Part shown: in pieces, positions 54,060 to 63,904 of the stretch
Layout: each line of letters opens with the position of its first letter
How positions within the stretch are numbered: the first letter of the stretch is position 1
From: Agapetus fuscipes
Lineage: Eukaryota; Arthropoda; Insecta; Trichoptera; Glossosomatidae
Reading direction: 5' to 3'
DNA length: 64,000 bases
NCBI GenBank assembly: GCA_951799405.1
Contig: OX637341.1
Span: 19,149,659-19,213,658 of the forward strand
Notes under the pieces: model-generated
Told to the model about the DNA's origin: nothing
The model's database searches: none
Seen by the model: only the letters and a program-made list of their open reading frames with translations
Position numbers and translations under genes: made by a program

Positions 54060-54480
54060 TAAGGATAATTTATTTTAATGTACACATAATTAAAGAGCGC
54101 CGTTTTTGTGTGTGTCACACCTCAAGGGCCCTCTCAAATCACGGATAAGATTTCTTGTAAAGATGTGTCTTTAGTGCTCCTTTAAAGACACCAACAGTCT
54201 TTGCCTTCCTCACATTAGGTGGCAGTCTGTTCCACTCCATTGGTCCCGCAAACCGGAAAGCACGGTCCCCAAAATTAGTGCGTGTCTGACGGTGTGGCTG
54301 AACCAAGTCCACCACGCCATCCCCTGCAGATCTGAGCGTTTGGCGCCTCAAATCCCTCTCAACGGGTGTAAACATGTGTTTAACACCACAATGTCGTGTT
54401 TTAAAGTACCTACATAAATAACATAAAGTTAACACTATATAGATCGTATCTCGTCTTCTTAGAACATGCACGCTGTACCA
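54060..54480 (-). pseudogene. Family L-like LINE C-terminus sharing its 3' tail with SINE-Q
   Basis: A 110-residue antisense frame (54471-54139) includes QTRTNFGDRAFRFAGPMEWN, RLPPNVRKAKTVGVFK and ALKTHLYKKSYP stop, the C-terminus of a CR1/L2-type LINE RT. The 3' region GGGCCCTTGAGGTGTGACAC, ACACAAAAACGGCGCTC and AATAAATTATCC is the same as tail type II of SINE-Q, which identifies this LINE group as the probable mobilising partner. The N-terminal part of the frame is not recognisable. Confidence 0.75.
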
Positions 54481-54500
54481 TTCATTTTAACTGTGACTTA

Positions 54501-54748
54501 GGGCCTGTTGCATCAAGCTCCAATCAGACAAAAATCAAAATTAAGTGTTATTTCTCCCCTTCAAATGAAAATTTGGTCTCATATACGTATCTGTAAGTCA
54601 GCTGATGTACATTATAATTTGCTCCGTTCAAATTTTATCATATTATTAACCAATTTCGAAAAATATTTAACCGAAGTCCTTACCAGAAATAAGCAATCAA
54701 ATTTGATGTCTCAATCAAATGTTGATTGTAGGTTGGTGCAACAAGCCC
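54501..54748. mobile_element. TTA-type MITE (GGGCCTGTTGCA family)
   Basis: TIRs GGGCCTGTTGCATCAAGC and GGGCTTGTTGCACCAACC, target duplication TTA on both sides, AT-rich core. A second copy is at 63046. Confidence 0.85.
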
Positions 54749-54994
54749 TTAAATAATGTTATATATTTATTTTTAACGGTGTTGTTGTTTTTTATAGCTT
54801 TGTTTTATTCTATATTTTTAATGTTTCACTTAATACATCGCGACTGACAGACGGTTTTTTTGCTCACGTTGTATAGGAGCAAAATGTCAGCAAGAAAACA
54901 CAATTTACTATTAAAAAGCCTGAATAACATCAAGCCAATTATCACGCGGGAAAGTTTATTTCAGATATCAAATAATCTATATTCAAAAAATCTA

Positions 54995-55474
54995 TGACCA
55001 GTCCGTAGTTCAGTGGTAACACTTCGGACTCTGAATGGGAAGGTTGTGGGTTCGATTCCCGGCGAAGCACAAAAAACATACCGCTCATCGCTGGCTTGAA
55101 AAATTCATAAAAAACCTTTGCCAATGACCGGTTACCAAAGGTCCATCCAGCCTTACAGCAACTGGGTCTTGCTTGAAAATCGGCGCTTTGTAGCGACGAC
55201 GATCAAGCTCGTAAAAACATCGATAGCTCAATTGGTAGAATGCTTGCATTCCATGCCGAGAGCAAGGGTTCGATCTCAAAGGTTCACTCAGCCTTCACAA
55301 TAAATGAGAACCAGCCCCCTCGGGAGCTGGGAAACCCCCACTTCAACTGAAAGTGATTGGTGCGAGGCCGGCCCCCTTACCTGTAAAAATAAATAGGTCC
55401 CGAAGCGCCGCATGCGACCCCTTCGGGGATAACGCAGGCAAGAAGTTAAACTATATGTGTAGCTTAGTTGCGTT
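54995..55474 (+). mobile_element. Composite SINE: SINE-Q followed by SINE-A
   Basis: SINE-Q head TGACCAGTCCGTAGTTCAG with B box GGTTCGATTCC, body to GATCAAGCTCGTAAAAAC (55217), then SINE-A head TCGATAGCTCAATTGG with GGGTTCGATCTC and body to AAGTTAAACTATATGTGTAG. Same junction as 42155-42639 and 1478. Confidence 0.9.
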
Positions 55475-55764
55475 TATTATCTAAAAAAAAACGAAGATCA
55501 AATAAAAGTTGCAGCCGTTTAAGGGTTAAATAACCCTTGGTTGAAAGGTGGGAACACAATACAGAGTTGAATAGTGGTGGAATTCGGGTCGGCGTACCAA
55601 AGCTTTAATACAAATTCACTGCCGGCACGAAAATGTATTGGTCCTGGAATTCAAATGGAACTAAAATGTCGTGAAATTATTTCAGCACACTTTATTGGGA
55701 AAAGTAACTTTAAAGGTATTGCAATAAACATTGTATACGTGCATTCTTTGAAATAAAAATATGA

Positions 55765-56015
55765 TTCCTTGACTTATAGGTTGGTATGAGGCTGACCACC
55801 CATACTGTAAAAAAGGGTTCACTTTGCCAATGTCACCCCTGTTTCAGGGAAGGTCGGCAAAAGTTGTGGGGCTTATGTTCATTTGAGGTTTGGATTTTAT
55901 TTGTAAGTACACATTCAGCATTTGTAAGCGCGAACTACACTTGTTGGTTTGTGGGCATACATCTGAGAGCTTTAAATTAATATATCCTTGCAACTTAGAT
56001 TATAGATTATAGATT
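55765..56015 (+). mobile_element. Solo family R tail, young
   Basis: ATTCCTTGACTTATAGG to ATTATAGATTATAG, nearly identical to the tails at 3968 and 8927 but without upstream LINE sequence. Confidence 0.85.
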
Positions 56016-56030
56016 TGATTTTCCAAGTAG

Positions 56031-56459
56031 ATTTCGACGGTTAAAAGGCAATAGCGACATGAATTAAATTGTTCAGGAGAGCAGTTTAAAGTTTGAGATT
56101 GCGGACAAATGGCATATTTTTTTGTATTCTTTAGCATATCGTTAAAACAAAAAAGCTTTAAAATTGAAAAAATGAAAGCATTTATTGACATTCTTACTAA
56201 TGTGGTTCTACGATGTTTTACATTTTTTTATGTCACAAGCGCCTTTAGGACAAAAAAGGCCAAAATCTTGTCGGTTACACCAAAACCATACTTCGAAAAC
56301 ACAGTTGTTTGCTTGAGCATAAACAACAACAAAAAATCATTGTAGAGCTACAAAAGCTAGCGCATTACAAAGAGTGGAAAATTTAAGGTAGGATAGCATT
56401 CATAACTTGTTTCTGACCAAAACGTCGCAAATTCCCTACTTCCTTTTAAACGTTGATAT
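56031..56459. mobile_element. ATATCGACGGTT MITE
   Basis: ATTTCGACGGTTAAAAGGCA to CTACTTCCTTTTAAACGTTG; same core (GTTCAGGAGAGCAGTTTAAAG). Lies next to a solo family R tail. Confidence 0.8.
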
Positions 56460-56725
56460 CCACTAACATTTATTATTTTATTTCATTATGTGAACATTGT
56501 CGTACTTAGGATTTTCTTTTTGTTTTTTATGGTAAAAACCTAATTCTTTACATGATAAAGTTTACATTGGTACACGAGTTTAACTCACTCCTGCATTTTG
56601 GTATAGTCGTAGCAGAGATAGAAGCTTTGAACTTTCACAGCCGGCGGTGGACATTGGAAAGTTTGTTCTGGGATCTGTTGCCGTGGTCTATCGGAGCTGA
56701 AGCTTCGAGACGTCACGCCCATTTA

Positions 56726-57028
56726 TGTGTTACACATATAGTGTAACTTCTTGCCGCGTCATCCCCGAAGGGGTCGCATGTGACGAGTGAACCTATTTAT
56801 TTTTACAGTTAAGGGGACCAGCCTTACGCTTACCACTTTAGTTGAAGTGGGGGTTTCCCAGCTCCCGAGAGGGCTGGTACTTATTTATTGTGAAGGCTGA
56901 ATAAACCTTGCCGTTTTTTGTAATTAAGGTTCGAAATAAACACCGAAACGGGATTTTTTTTCTGATACCCTCGGCGGGATTCGAGCCCGAACTCACGGCG
57001 TAGAATGCAAGCACTCTACCAACTTTCT
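56726..57028 (-). mobile_element. SINE-A
   Basis: TTACACATATAGTGTAACTTC, CCCGAAGGGGTCGCATG, CCCGAGAGGGCTGG, ACCGAAACGGG and GCACTCTACCAACTTTC; head lost after the B box region. Confidence 0.85.
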
Positions 57029-57124
57029 CGAGAAATTATGAAGTTTTGTTACTATCTTTATTTTCTTATTAATTAGGATAAACATTAAAAACAAAATTCT
57101 AAATTCTAATTTACAATTTAAAAA
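57029..57124. other. AT-rich stretch between SINE-A and RTE fragment
   Basis: No identifiable element; a short A-run (57120-57130) precedes the inverted RTE piece. Confidence 0.4.
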
Positions 57125-57276
57125 AAAAAAATTTGAGAAACCCTAGACCTAGCCGCCAAAATTACAAATCAACCACGATTTATTTCTGTCCTTACAGACT
57201 TTTTTCATTTCATCTAGAGTCATAACCTTCTTTGTACAGGCTCTCCTTTTATTATGACTCTGGATATTCCATTCAT
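57125..57276 (-). pseudogene. Inverted fragment of RTE 3' coding end
   Basis: On the - strand this encodes NEWNIQSHNKRRACTKKV and on to KKVCKDRNKS and a final GG stop near 57149, i.e. the same C-terminal region as at 58250-58377 but in opposite orientation and more diverged. It meets the + strand copy head to head at 57276/57277. Confidence 0.8.
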
Positions 57277-58377
57277 CAGGCTTTTGACTCAGTAGACAGA
57301 GGTATGTTATGGGATGTTTTGAAAGCATACGGAGTGAATGGGGCTCTCCTAGGTGCGGTGCATGCAAACTATGAAAATAGTACAGCATGTGTTCGTATTG
57401 ATGATGAGTATAGTGAATGGTTTGAAGTTTTTAAGGGTGTAAGGCAAGGATGTGTGATGAGCCCATGGCTATTTAACATAGTCATGGACAAGTGTGTTCG
57501 AAATGCTAGACTTGATGATTGTGGATTAATGATAGGAGAGAGCAAAGTGAGTGTTCTACTGTATGCGGATGATGCTGTTCTTGTATCGGACTCAGCAGTA
57601 GAATTGCAAACGATGCTCTCTAGATTGAACGAAGCTCTGCTAGGTAATTATTTGAAATTGAATGCAAGTAAGACGAAAGTTTTGATTTTTGAAAGAAATG
57701 AAGAAAATACGAACTACGAATTTAGAATAAACGGAATGAATGTTGATGTGGTAAATGAGTTTGTATACTTGGGAAGTAAGTTTGAGAAAGATGGAAGAAT
57801 GACAGGTGAACTTGAAAGAAGAGTAATGAAGGGCAGGTGTGTACTGGGTGCCACAGCTTGTATCGCCAAAAATCAAAACATTTCTAAAAATGCTCGATTG
57901 GCGGTACGCAGTGGCATACTTTTACCCACCTTGATGTATGGAAGCGAGGCCTGGACGGTGAATGAAAGTGAAATTAGTAAAGTCCATACTGTTGAAATGG
58001 ACTTTCTAAGAAGTATGATTGGGAAAAAACGGAGTGACAGGGTGAGGAATGATTTTATAAGAAAAGAATGTGGTGCAAAAGAAAGTGTGAAAGTGAAGAT
58101 TAAAAGAAGTTTGTTAAGATGGTTTGGGCATATGGAGAGAATGAATGAGGAAAGACTGACGAAGAAAGTATATGTTGGTAGAATAGATGGATGTCGTGGT
58201 AGAGGAAGACCGAGAAAGGTATGGATGGACCAAATATCCGAAATTGCGAATGAATGGAATATCCAGAGTCATAATAAAAGAAGAGCTTGTATGAAGAAGG
58301 TTATGACTCTGGAGGAAATGAAAGAAGTATGCAAGGATAGAAAGAAATGGCGGTTGATCTGTGATGTTGGCGGCTAG
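57277..58377 (+). pseudogene. C-terminal half of RTE reverse transcriptase
   Basis: About 366 in-frame codons. It keeps RQGCVMSP, YADD and the RTE C-terminal RWFGHMERM and RGRPRKVW blocks but lacks RPISLLS and everything before FDSVDR, so it is not a complete polymerase. No internal stop is seen. Terminus CDVGG assigns it to the same subfamily as the outer element at 32742-38700. Confidence 0.85.
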
Positions 58378-58735
58378 GGTTTGTTAAAGTGAATTTGGTT
58401 TTATGATTTAGTTTTTTATGTCCATGTATATATTATAATTTATTGATTTTAAAAATGTAATTTGTCATGTATGTTCCTTGACTTATAGGTTGTTATGCGG
58501 CTGACCACCCATAATATAAAAATTGGTTCACTTTGCCAATGTCACCCCTGTTTCAGGGAAGGACGGCAAGAGTTGCAAGGCTTATGTTCATTTGAGATTG
58601 GGTTTTTATATTGTAGGTCCACATGCGGCATGTGTTAGCGCGAAATTATACATATCTGCTTGTGGGAATGCATTTAGTATAAATCTTAAATGATATATAT
58701 CTTTGCAGCTTAGATTAGATTAGATTAGATTAGAA
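57277..58735 (+). mobile_element. 5'-truncated family R RTE (GG subfamily)
   Basis: Starts abruptly within the FVDLEKAFD motif (QAFDSVDRGML) and continues through RT C-terminus, stop at 58377, 3' UTR and a GATTAGATTAGATTA tail that ends about 50 bp before mGluR exon E. Its 5' end abuts an inverted RTE fragment at 57276. Confidence 0.9.
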
Positions 58736-58784
58736 GCAACTCTTCAGAACCTTATTAATCATCATTTTCTCTCTTTTTTCACAG

Positions 58785-58918
58785 AAATCCAGTTCAAGTT
58801 GAGTCAGCCCAAGCCTCCAGAGTCAGTCTGCAGTCTGCCTTGCGAGCAGGGGCAGGCCAAGCAGTACGTGGAGGGAGAGAGCTGTTGCTGGCATTGCTTC
58901 AACTGCACCCAGTACCAG
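58785..58918 (+). CDS. mGluR: mGluR exon E (start of cysteine-rich NCD3G linker)
   Basis: 134-bp mGluR exon, phase 1 to phase 0. After E-IQFKLSQPKPPESV it runs into the cysteine-rich linker with CSLPCEQGQAK, then GESCCWHCFNC and TQYQ at the donor. The spacing C-x3-C, CC-x2-C-x2-C is that of the NCD3G domain that connects the ligand-binding domain to the seven-helix domain in class C receptors. Acceptor ttttttcacag, donor gtgaga at 58919. The following exon (remaining linker cysteines and transmembrane domain) lies beyond the window end, so the last intron is longer than 5 kb. A family R LINE tail ends about 50 bp before the acceptor. Confidence 0.95.
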
Positions 58919-59038
58919 GTGAGAAAGTCCATCATATGTGCAGCTAAGTTTGCCTTTATATCGTTATGATTTTGCTTCTTTTTCTAGAAACTTATTTATG
59001 AGCTAGAATTTATTCAACACATTTTTATTTGACCTTTT

Positions 59039-59130
59039 AGAGTTTGTGTATTCACACAGTGAAAATCCATTTTTATAAGAAAATTATAAAAATACAGAGT
59101 TTTATTTTCACAAATTGAGCGTTTAGAATT
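59039..59130 (+). mobile_element. Single-arm fragment of the Penelope-like element
   Basis: GTTTGTGTATTCACACAGTG, TACAGAGTTTTATTTTCAC and AATTGAGCGTTTAG match the left arm of 63391; the hammerhead-like part is missing. Confidence 0.75.
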
Positions 59131-59154
59131 CATTGTAAAGACAGTCGGTGTCAG

Positions 59155-59400
59155 TGTTATCGCCGAGGGGTCCAAGTGGGCTGATCTTTCTCGCGTGTTT
59201 GGAATTGAATAACGTTGGTTCGATCCCCGTTTGGGTCATTTGACCATAACTTTGACCCTGGTTTAACAGACGTCTTTGATAATCATTAATTAATAATTAA
59301 TTTAAATAAACAAAAATGAACTATTAATTAATGATATTAATACCTGTTTCTGACCAGGCAGAATAATTCCTCTTCACAAATTTATTTAAAAAAAAAAAAA
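59155..59400 (+). mobile_element. SINE-S copy
   Basis: tRNA-like head (TATCGCCGAGGGGTCCAAG, B box GGTTCGATCCCC), TGGGTCATTTGACC, AATTAATGATATTAATACC, CTGACCAGGCAGAATAATTCC and an A-run. Head length suggests a class II (Ser/Leu-like) tRNA origin, not certain. Confidence 0.75.
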
Positions 59401-60129
59401 GCTTCAAATGGGCTATCAGTGTCAAATATGGCTTTGTTTGGATGACAGCGCCAGCGCCGGTCGTGGTCAGATTCAGAACTAACCTATCCTCCCCTCCCTC
59501 AGTCTCTGCCACATCCCCCCCCCCCCACCCGATGAATTCCGCACGTGAATTGACGTAGATAATATTGTGTCATCACCCTACCGGGTTAGGTTAATGAGAG
59601 AAATACAATCAATGTGTCAAGTCCAGAACTTTCATCATTCAACTTTTATCTTTGCAACTTTGATTACATGTTGAAGAATTTCCATTATAGTCTCATACGA
59701 AAGTGATCGCTCCCTTCTACCAAGAAGGTTTAATTAATTTTCCAAGAAAGCTCTAAGACGTCACTTTGAGGTACGTCGCCTGGCGGAGGTGCGGCCTTCC
59801 TTCTGGGAATCGATTACCAACGATGTTGACATAGTTTGACAAATATTTTCTCGTGATTTATGCCGCACGACCTTTTTGCGTTCGTACGTTGAATCTATTA
59901 CTATCTTAGTAGGTGTCGCTTTGTTGTGGGGAAGTGGTTTCATATTTTTAGATTAAAAATAAGGGAACGGTTGAAAAATAAATAATTTACCAATAATGAG
60001 GTCAATTTGGGTCAATGTTGAATAAGTAAAAACAATATACAATGAACCATTTAGGAAAAGAGTGTCAAAAATTTAAGTTTATGTCAAAGGTAAGCATGGA
60101 AATGGAAAATAGAGGAAAGACCAATCTAT
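59401..60129. other. Intron after exon E, nothing recognised
   Basis: Contains a C-run (59515-59526) and a 60-codon antisense frame without a domain. Confidence 0.45.
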
Positions 60130-60392
60130 GTACAATAAAACTATAGTGCAGTGTTTAACGCCACAGACTCTTTATGGAAAGGTCGTGGGCTCATTTCCCA
60201 GCGCAGTACAAAAAAAAACATGTAATTGTAATAATACTTCGTTGAGTTGTCTACACTTCATATGCCTGGACAAAAATTTGGCTTCTTGCTTATATATGTG
60301 AGTTTGCTATTGCAGTAAACAAGCTCGAAAAGATTCTTAATGTGAGACTCATACAAAAACAGCGCTCACTAAATAAATTATCCGAATATTTA
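60130..60392 (+). mobile_element. Old SINE-Q-like copy, tail type II
   Basis: CTATAGTGCAGTGTTTAACG head, GTGGGCTCATTTCCCAGCGC, and AACAGCGCTCACTAAATAAAT. Confidence 0.65.
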
Positions 60393-60487
60393 TTGTTACA
60401 TTAAAGAATTGGTTTGTCAATTAATCCAGTGAGTGAGATTGCAAATGGCTGGAATCAGAGTGGGAAAAAAAAGAAAGATATTGTATC

Positions 60488-60827
60488 TTGGACCGGTCCG
60501 TAGTCCGTAGTGGCAACACTTCGGACTCGTAAATGGAAGGTTGTGGATTCGGATCCCGGCGGAGCACAAAAATATACCATTTATATTTCGAATGTGCTCT
60601 TCGCTGGGTTGAAACATTCATAAACCTTTACCAATGACCGGTCACCAAAGGTCCATCCAGCCTTACAGCAACTGGGTCTTGCTTGAGTATTGGCGCTTTG
60701 TAGCGACGACCAAGCTCGTACACCTCTGCGGCACTACAACAAGTGTCATAGACCCCTAGAGTCTTTAGAATCTAGGGAGTCTCCCGCACAGGATTTCTTA
60801 AAAAAAAAAAAAAAAAATGCACTTCCA
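60488..60827 (+). mobile_element. SINE-Q, tail type I
   Basis: GGACCGGTCCGTAGTCCG head (with a small TAGTCCG duplication), GGATTCGGATCCCGGC, body, GCACAGGATTTC and a 17-A run. Nearly identical to 61817-62140 including the same head duplication. Confidence 0.9.
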
Positions 60828-60828
60828 G

Positions 60829-60968
60829 CCGCCATTCCACTAAGGGTAGCCAGTATCTCTTCAGATGTGCCTCCCTTTTGTTCTGTTCTTGCACATTTAT
60901 TATTTTCATCTCCTCGACATTCATCACTCTCTCCATGCACACTCTTCTCTATTATATTTCTCTATATA
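60829..60968 (-). pseudogene. Degenerate family T-like LINE C-terminus
   Basis: CAGCCGCCATTCCACTAAGGG, TAGCCAGTATCTCTTCAGA and downstream antisense codons (RVCMERVMNVEEM, NKCARTEQKGG) resemble the C-terminus of family T. It lies between the poly-A of a SINE-Q and a mariner remnant and lacks the TACAGT tail. Confidence 0.6.
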
Positions 60969-60970
60969 TA

Positions 60971-61387
60971 GGTCGGGTAAAAAATCTTTTAGGATAAAGC
61001 ATGTATATACTTGTAATAAAATATCTTTGGCTGTACTATTTGCATCTGGCTGGTTTTTATCACATTAAAAAGGGGACATTTCAAAGAAAGAATCAAAGTT
61101 GAAAAATTTTGTTTCCCGATATTTTTCATTCGTTTTTCTTTCTGTCAAAATGAGCGAATCGAATGAAGAAATTAGATACATTTTCAAATTTTATTACAAA
61201 AAAAGGAAAAATGCAACGCACGTTTGTGACGTGTATGGACCTAATGCAGTGTCAGTAAGAGTAGCACGAAGTTAATAAAGTTGGTTTAAGCGTTTTCCAT
61301 CCGGAAATTTTGTTTTCAAAGATGCACCTTGCTCTGGTCGCCTAAAACAATTTTCATATAAAATGCGAAGTTACTTTTTTACCGACC
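60971..61387 (+). mobile_element. Internally deleted mariner element
   Basis: Terminal repeats GGTCGGGTAAAAAATCTTTT and, inverted, GGTCGGTAAAAAAGTAACTT, each flanked by TA. 417 bp against about 1.3 kb for a full mariner. Confidence 0.85.
61150..61350 (+). pseudogene. Mariner transposase N-terminal remnant
   Basis: From ATG 61150: MSESNEEIRYIFKFYYKKRK, NATHVCDVYG, AVSVRVARS, then two in-frame TAA stops (61273-61278) and SWFKRFPSGNF, DAPCSGR. This is the helix-turn-helix region ending in the WF..F..G.F...D..R.GR box; the catalytic DDD domain is deleted. Confidence 0.85.
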
Positions 61388-61816
61388 TATTATTTCAGTA
61401 TTAATATATGTTATATAAAATATACGAATATGTATATTGTCAATTAACATTATAATACTTTTATAAGTTTTTGTCGCTCCTTACAGTCGTTAATTTTATA
61501 GTGCACTACCTTCTCGGCGTCACAAGTCTTAGTGTTTAGGACAGTAAATTTTAAGTGCGCTCGACAAGTAACTGCTTAGAGGATTACCAGCATCTCTAGC
61601 AGGGTTATTACTTACCTCTCGAGTGTCGCACTAACCCAGCGCACTCACTCACTAACTAAAACATTAAACTCCAGCATGACTAATTTATAGACAAACCTGC
61701 ACTGCATATAGGAAACACTTACTATTATATAGAGTGCAGCAAGTCACTTATAGTCTCTCTTTTATCAATAAAGGTTCCCAACAATTCCTTCATAAATATT
61801 CAAAATTCCTCAATCA
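61388..61816. other. Intron, nothing recognised
   Basis: No supported feature between the mariner remnant and SINE-Q. Confidence 0.5.
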
Positions 61817-62140
61817 ATTGGACCGGTCCGTAGTCCGTAGTGGCAACACTTTGGACTCGTAAATGGAAAGTTGTGGATTCGGATCCCGGCGGAGCACAAA
61901 AATATACCATTTATATTTCGAATGTGCTCTTCGCTGGGTTGAAAAATTCATACACCTTTACCAATGACCGGTCACCAAAGGTCCATCCAGCCTTACAGCA
62001 ACTGGGTCTTGCTTGAGTATTGGCGCTTTGTAGCGACGATCAAGCTCGTACACCTCTGCGGCACTACAACAAGTGTCATAGACCCCTAGAGTCTTTAGAA
62101 TCTAGGGAGTCTCCCGCACAGGATTTCTTAAAAAAAAAAA
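61817..62140 (+). mobile_element. SINE-Q, tail type I
   Basis: Same subfamily as 60488-60827 (shared TAGTCCGTAGTGG), poly-A directly followed by a solo family R tail. Confidence 0.9.
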
Positions 62141-62146
62141 CAATCA

Positions 62147-62663
62147 TTTCTTGACTTATAGGTTGGTATGAGGCTGACCACCCATACTGTAAAAAATGGT
62201 TCACTTTGCCAATGTCACCCCTGTGTCAGTGAAGGTCGGCAAAAGCTGTAGAGCTCATGTTCATTTGAGGTTTGGATTTTATTTGTAAGTAGGTACACAT
62301 TCAGCATTTCGATCCCCCAGTTCTTGTTTGCCGTCTAGACCAATTCTGTCACTTATGATTTTTTAATGCAGTTGCATTAAGAATCAAATTCTACACAATC
62401 TGAGCTAAGAAAAACCGTAGAACTCGATAATGTGAGAGTTGTTTTAAATATTTTTTAAATCAATTTCCTGTTTTCATAAGACGCATTGGTCCAGTACACA
62501 TGCAAACATTGCTCATGTAAAATTAGCTTAATGGTCTATACGGCAAACAAGAACTAAGGCAGCGATTTGTAAGCGCGAACTACACGTGTGTGTTTGTGGG
62601 CATGCATTTGAGAACTTTAAATGAATATATCCTTGCAACTTAGATTATTATTATTATTATTAG
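62147..62663 (+). mobile_element. Solo family R tail split by a MITE
   Basis: Starts at TTTCTTGACTTATAGG directly after a SINE-Q poly-A; interrupted at CAGCATTT by the MITE 62310-62565 and resumes at TTTGTAAGCGCGAAC; ends with an ATT repeat. Confidence 0.85.
62310..62565. mobile_element. TTCTTGTTTGCCGTA MITE inside a solo tail
   Basis: CGATCCCCCAGTTCTTGTTTG to CAAACAAGAACTAAGGCAGCG, with TTT on both sides as the apparent 3-bp target duplication in CAGCATTTGTAAGCGCG. Confidence 0.9.
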
Positions 62664-62751
62664 TGGCAAGAGCTTCAGAGCTTGGAGTTTTTTTAATTGT
62701 TAAATTAACTCGTCACGGAAGAACGAATTGACCAATGAAGGATTCGATAGA

Positions 62752-63010
62752 ACTTTTTACCGCGTTGTCTCCAAAAGGCTCACGTATGTTGTCTGAAACC
62801 TATTTTTTATACAACTTATGACACCGGCCTTACGTAGACCACTTCAATAAGAGTAGGGGTTTCCCAGTTTCTAAAGCGAGTGGTGCTTATTTCTTGTGAA
62901 GGAGAGTCATCTACTATTATATTAATTTTGCATGTTAAATAAACATCGAAACGGGAATTAATTTTTGACACCATCTGTGAGGATCTAGTCTTAGCTTTCT
63001 GGCTTATTAT
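62752..63010 (-). mobile_element. SINE-A, diverged
   Basis: TTTACCGCGTTGTCTCC, AGTAGGGGTTTCCCAG, ATCGAAACGGGAATT; head unrecognisable. Confidence 0.7.
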
Positions 63011-63045
63011 CGACCGGACAACAATAAAACAGATAACACTAATTA

Positions 63046-63281
63046 GGGCCTGTTGCACCAACCTTCAATCAATACTTGATTGACATATCAAATATGAATG
63101 CTTAATTCTAGTTAGGATCTCGGTTAAATATTTTTTGGAAGTGGGTAATAATATGATGGAATTTGAACAGGAAGTATGATGTAAGTATATCATCTGATTT
63201 ACGTATATGCAACCAATTTTTTTTTGGAGAAATCACACTTAATTTAGATTTTTGTCTGATTGGAGTTTGGTGCAACAGGCT
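63046..63281. mobile_element. TTA-type MITE (GGGCCTGTTGCA family)
   Basis: Left end TTAGGGCCTGTTGCACCAAC, right end GGAGTTTGGTGCAACAGGC; opposite orientation to 54501-54748; right TSD mutated (TCA). Confidence 0.8.
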
Positions 63282-63390
63282 CATAGTACAAACTAATAAA
63301 GCTAATCTATATCTATAATCTATAATCTAAGTTGCAAGGATATATTCATTCAAAGCTCTCAGATGTATGCCCACAAACAAACACGTGTAG

Positions 63391-63631
63391 ACTTTTTGAA
63401 GTTTGTGTATTCACACAGTGAAAATTCATTTTTATAAATAATTATAAAAAATTATAAAAAACACAGAGTTTTATTTTCACAAATTGAGTATTTATTTCCC
63501 TCAAGTACTTTCGACTTATTCACGTCATTATTGAGTATCCTCTTGATAATGACGTGAATAAGTCGAAAGTACTTGAGGGAAATAAATACTCAATTTGTGA
63601 AAATAAAACTCTGTGTTTTTTATAATTATTT
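63391..63631. mobile_element. Penelope-like fold-back element with 12-bp TSD
   Basis: 241 bp between AAACACGTGTAG repeats (63379-63390, 63632-63643), inside a family R tail. Same arms as 46859-47103, with the hammerhead-like motif intact on the + strand at 63538-63577. Confidence 0.8.
63538..63577 (+). ncRNA. Hammerhead-ribozyme-like motif
   Basis: CCTC / TTGATAAT / GAC (8-nt loop) GTC / GAAA / GTAC / TTGAGG. Position by position it follows the CUGAUGA-stem II-GAAA-stem III-stem I plan, with outer CCTC/GAGG pairing, but two core bases differ (TTGATAA for CTGATGA), so activity is doubtful. Confidence 0.4.
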
Positions 63632-63904
63632 AAACACGTGTAGTTCGCGCTTACAAATGCTGATTGTGTACTTACAAATAAAATCCAAACCTCAAATGAA
63701 CATAAGCCCCACAACTTTTTCCGACCTTCCCTGAAACAGGGGTGACACTGGCAAAGTGAACCATTTTTTACAGTATGGGTGGTCAGCCTCATACCAACCT
63801 ATAAGTCAAGGAATTTCATAAATTTCATATTTTTAATAAAGCTAATAAACTAATAAAGCTGTTAAAGGCATTTTGTTTTCAACATTTTTTGTAGGTAAAT
63901 TGCT

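Larger units (their letters stand above)
63300..63816 (-). mobile_element. Solo family R tail split by a Penelope-like fold-back
   Basis: TATAATCTAAGTTGC tail to AAACACGTGTAG, then a 241-bp insertion, then from AAACACGTGTAG to AAGTCAAGGAATTTC. The duplicated 12-mer is the target site duplication. Confidence 0.9.

Noticed and set aside
57125..58735. LINE twin-priming inversion
   Set aside because: The inverted part is 3' coding sequence rather than sequence upstream of the junction.
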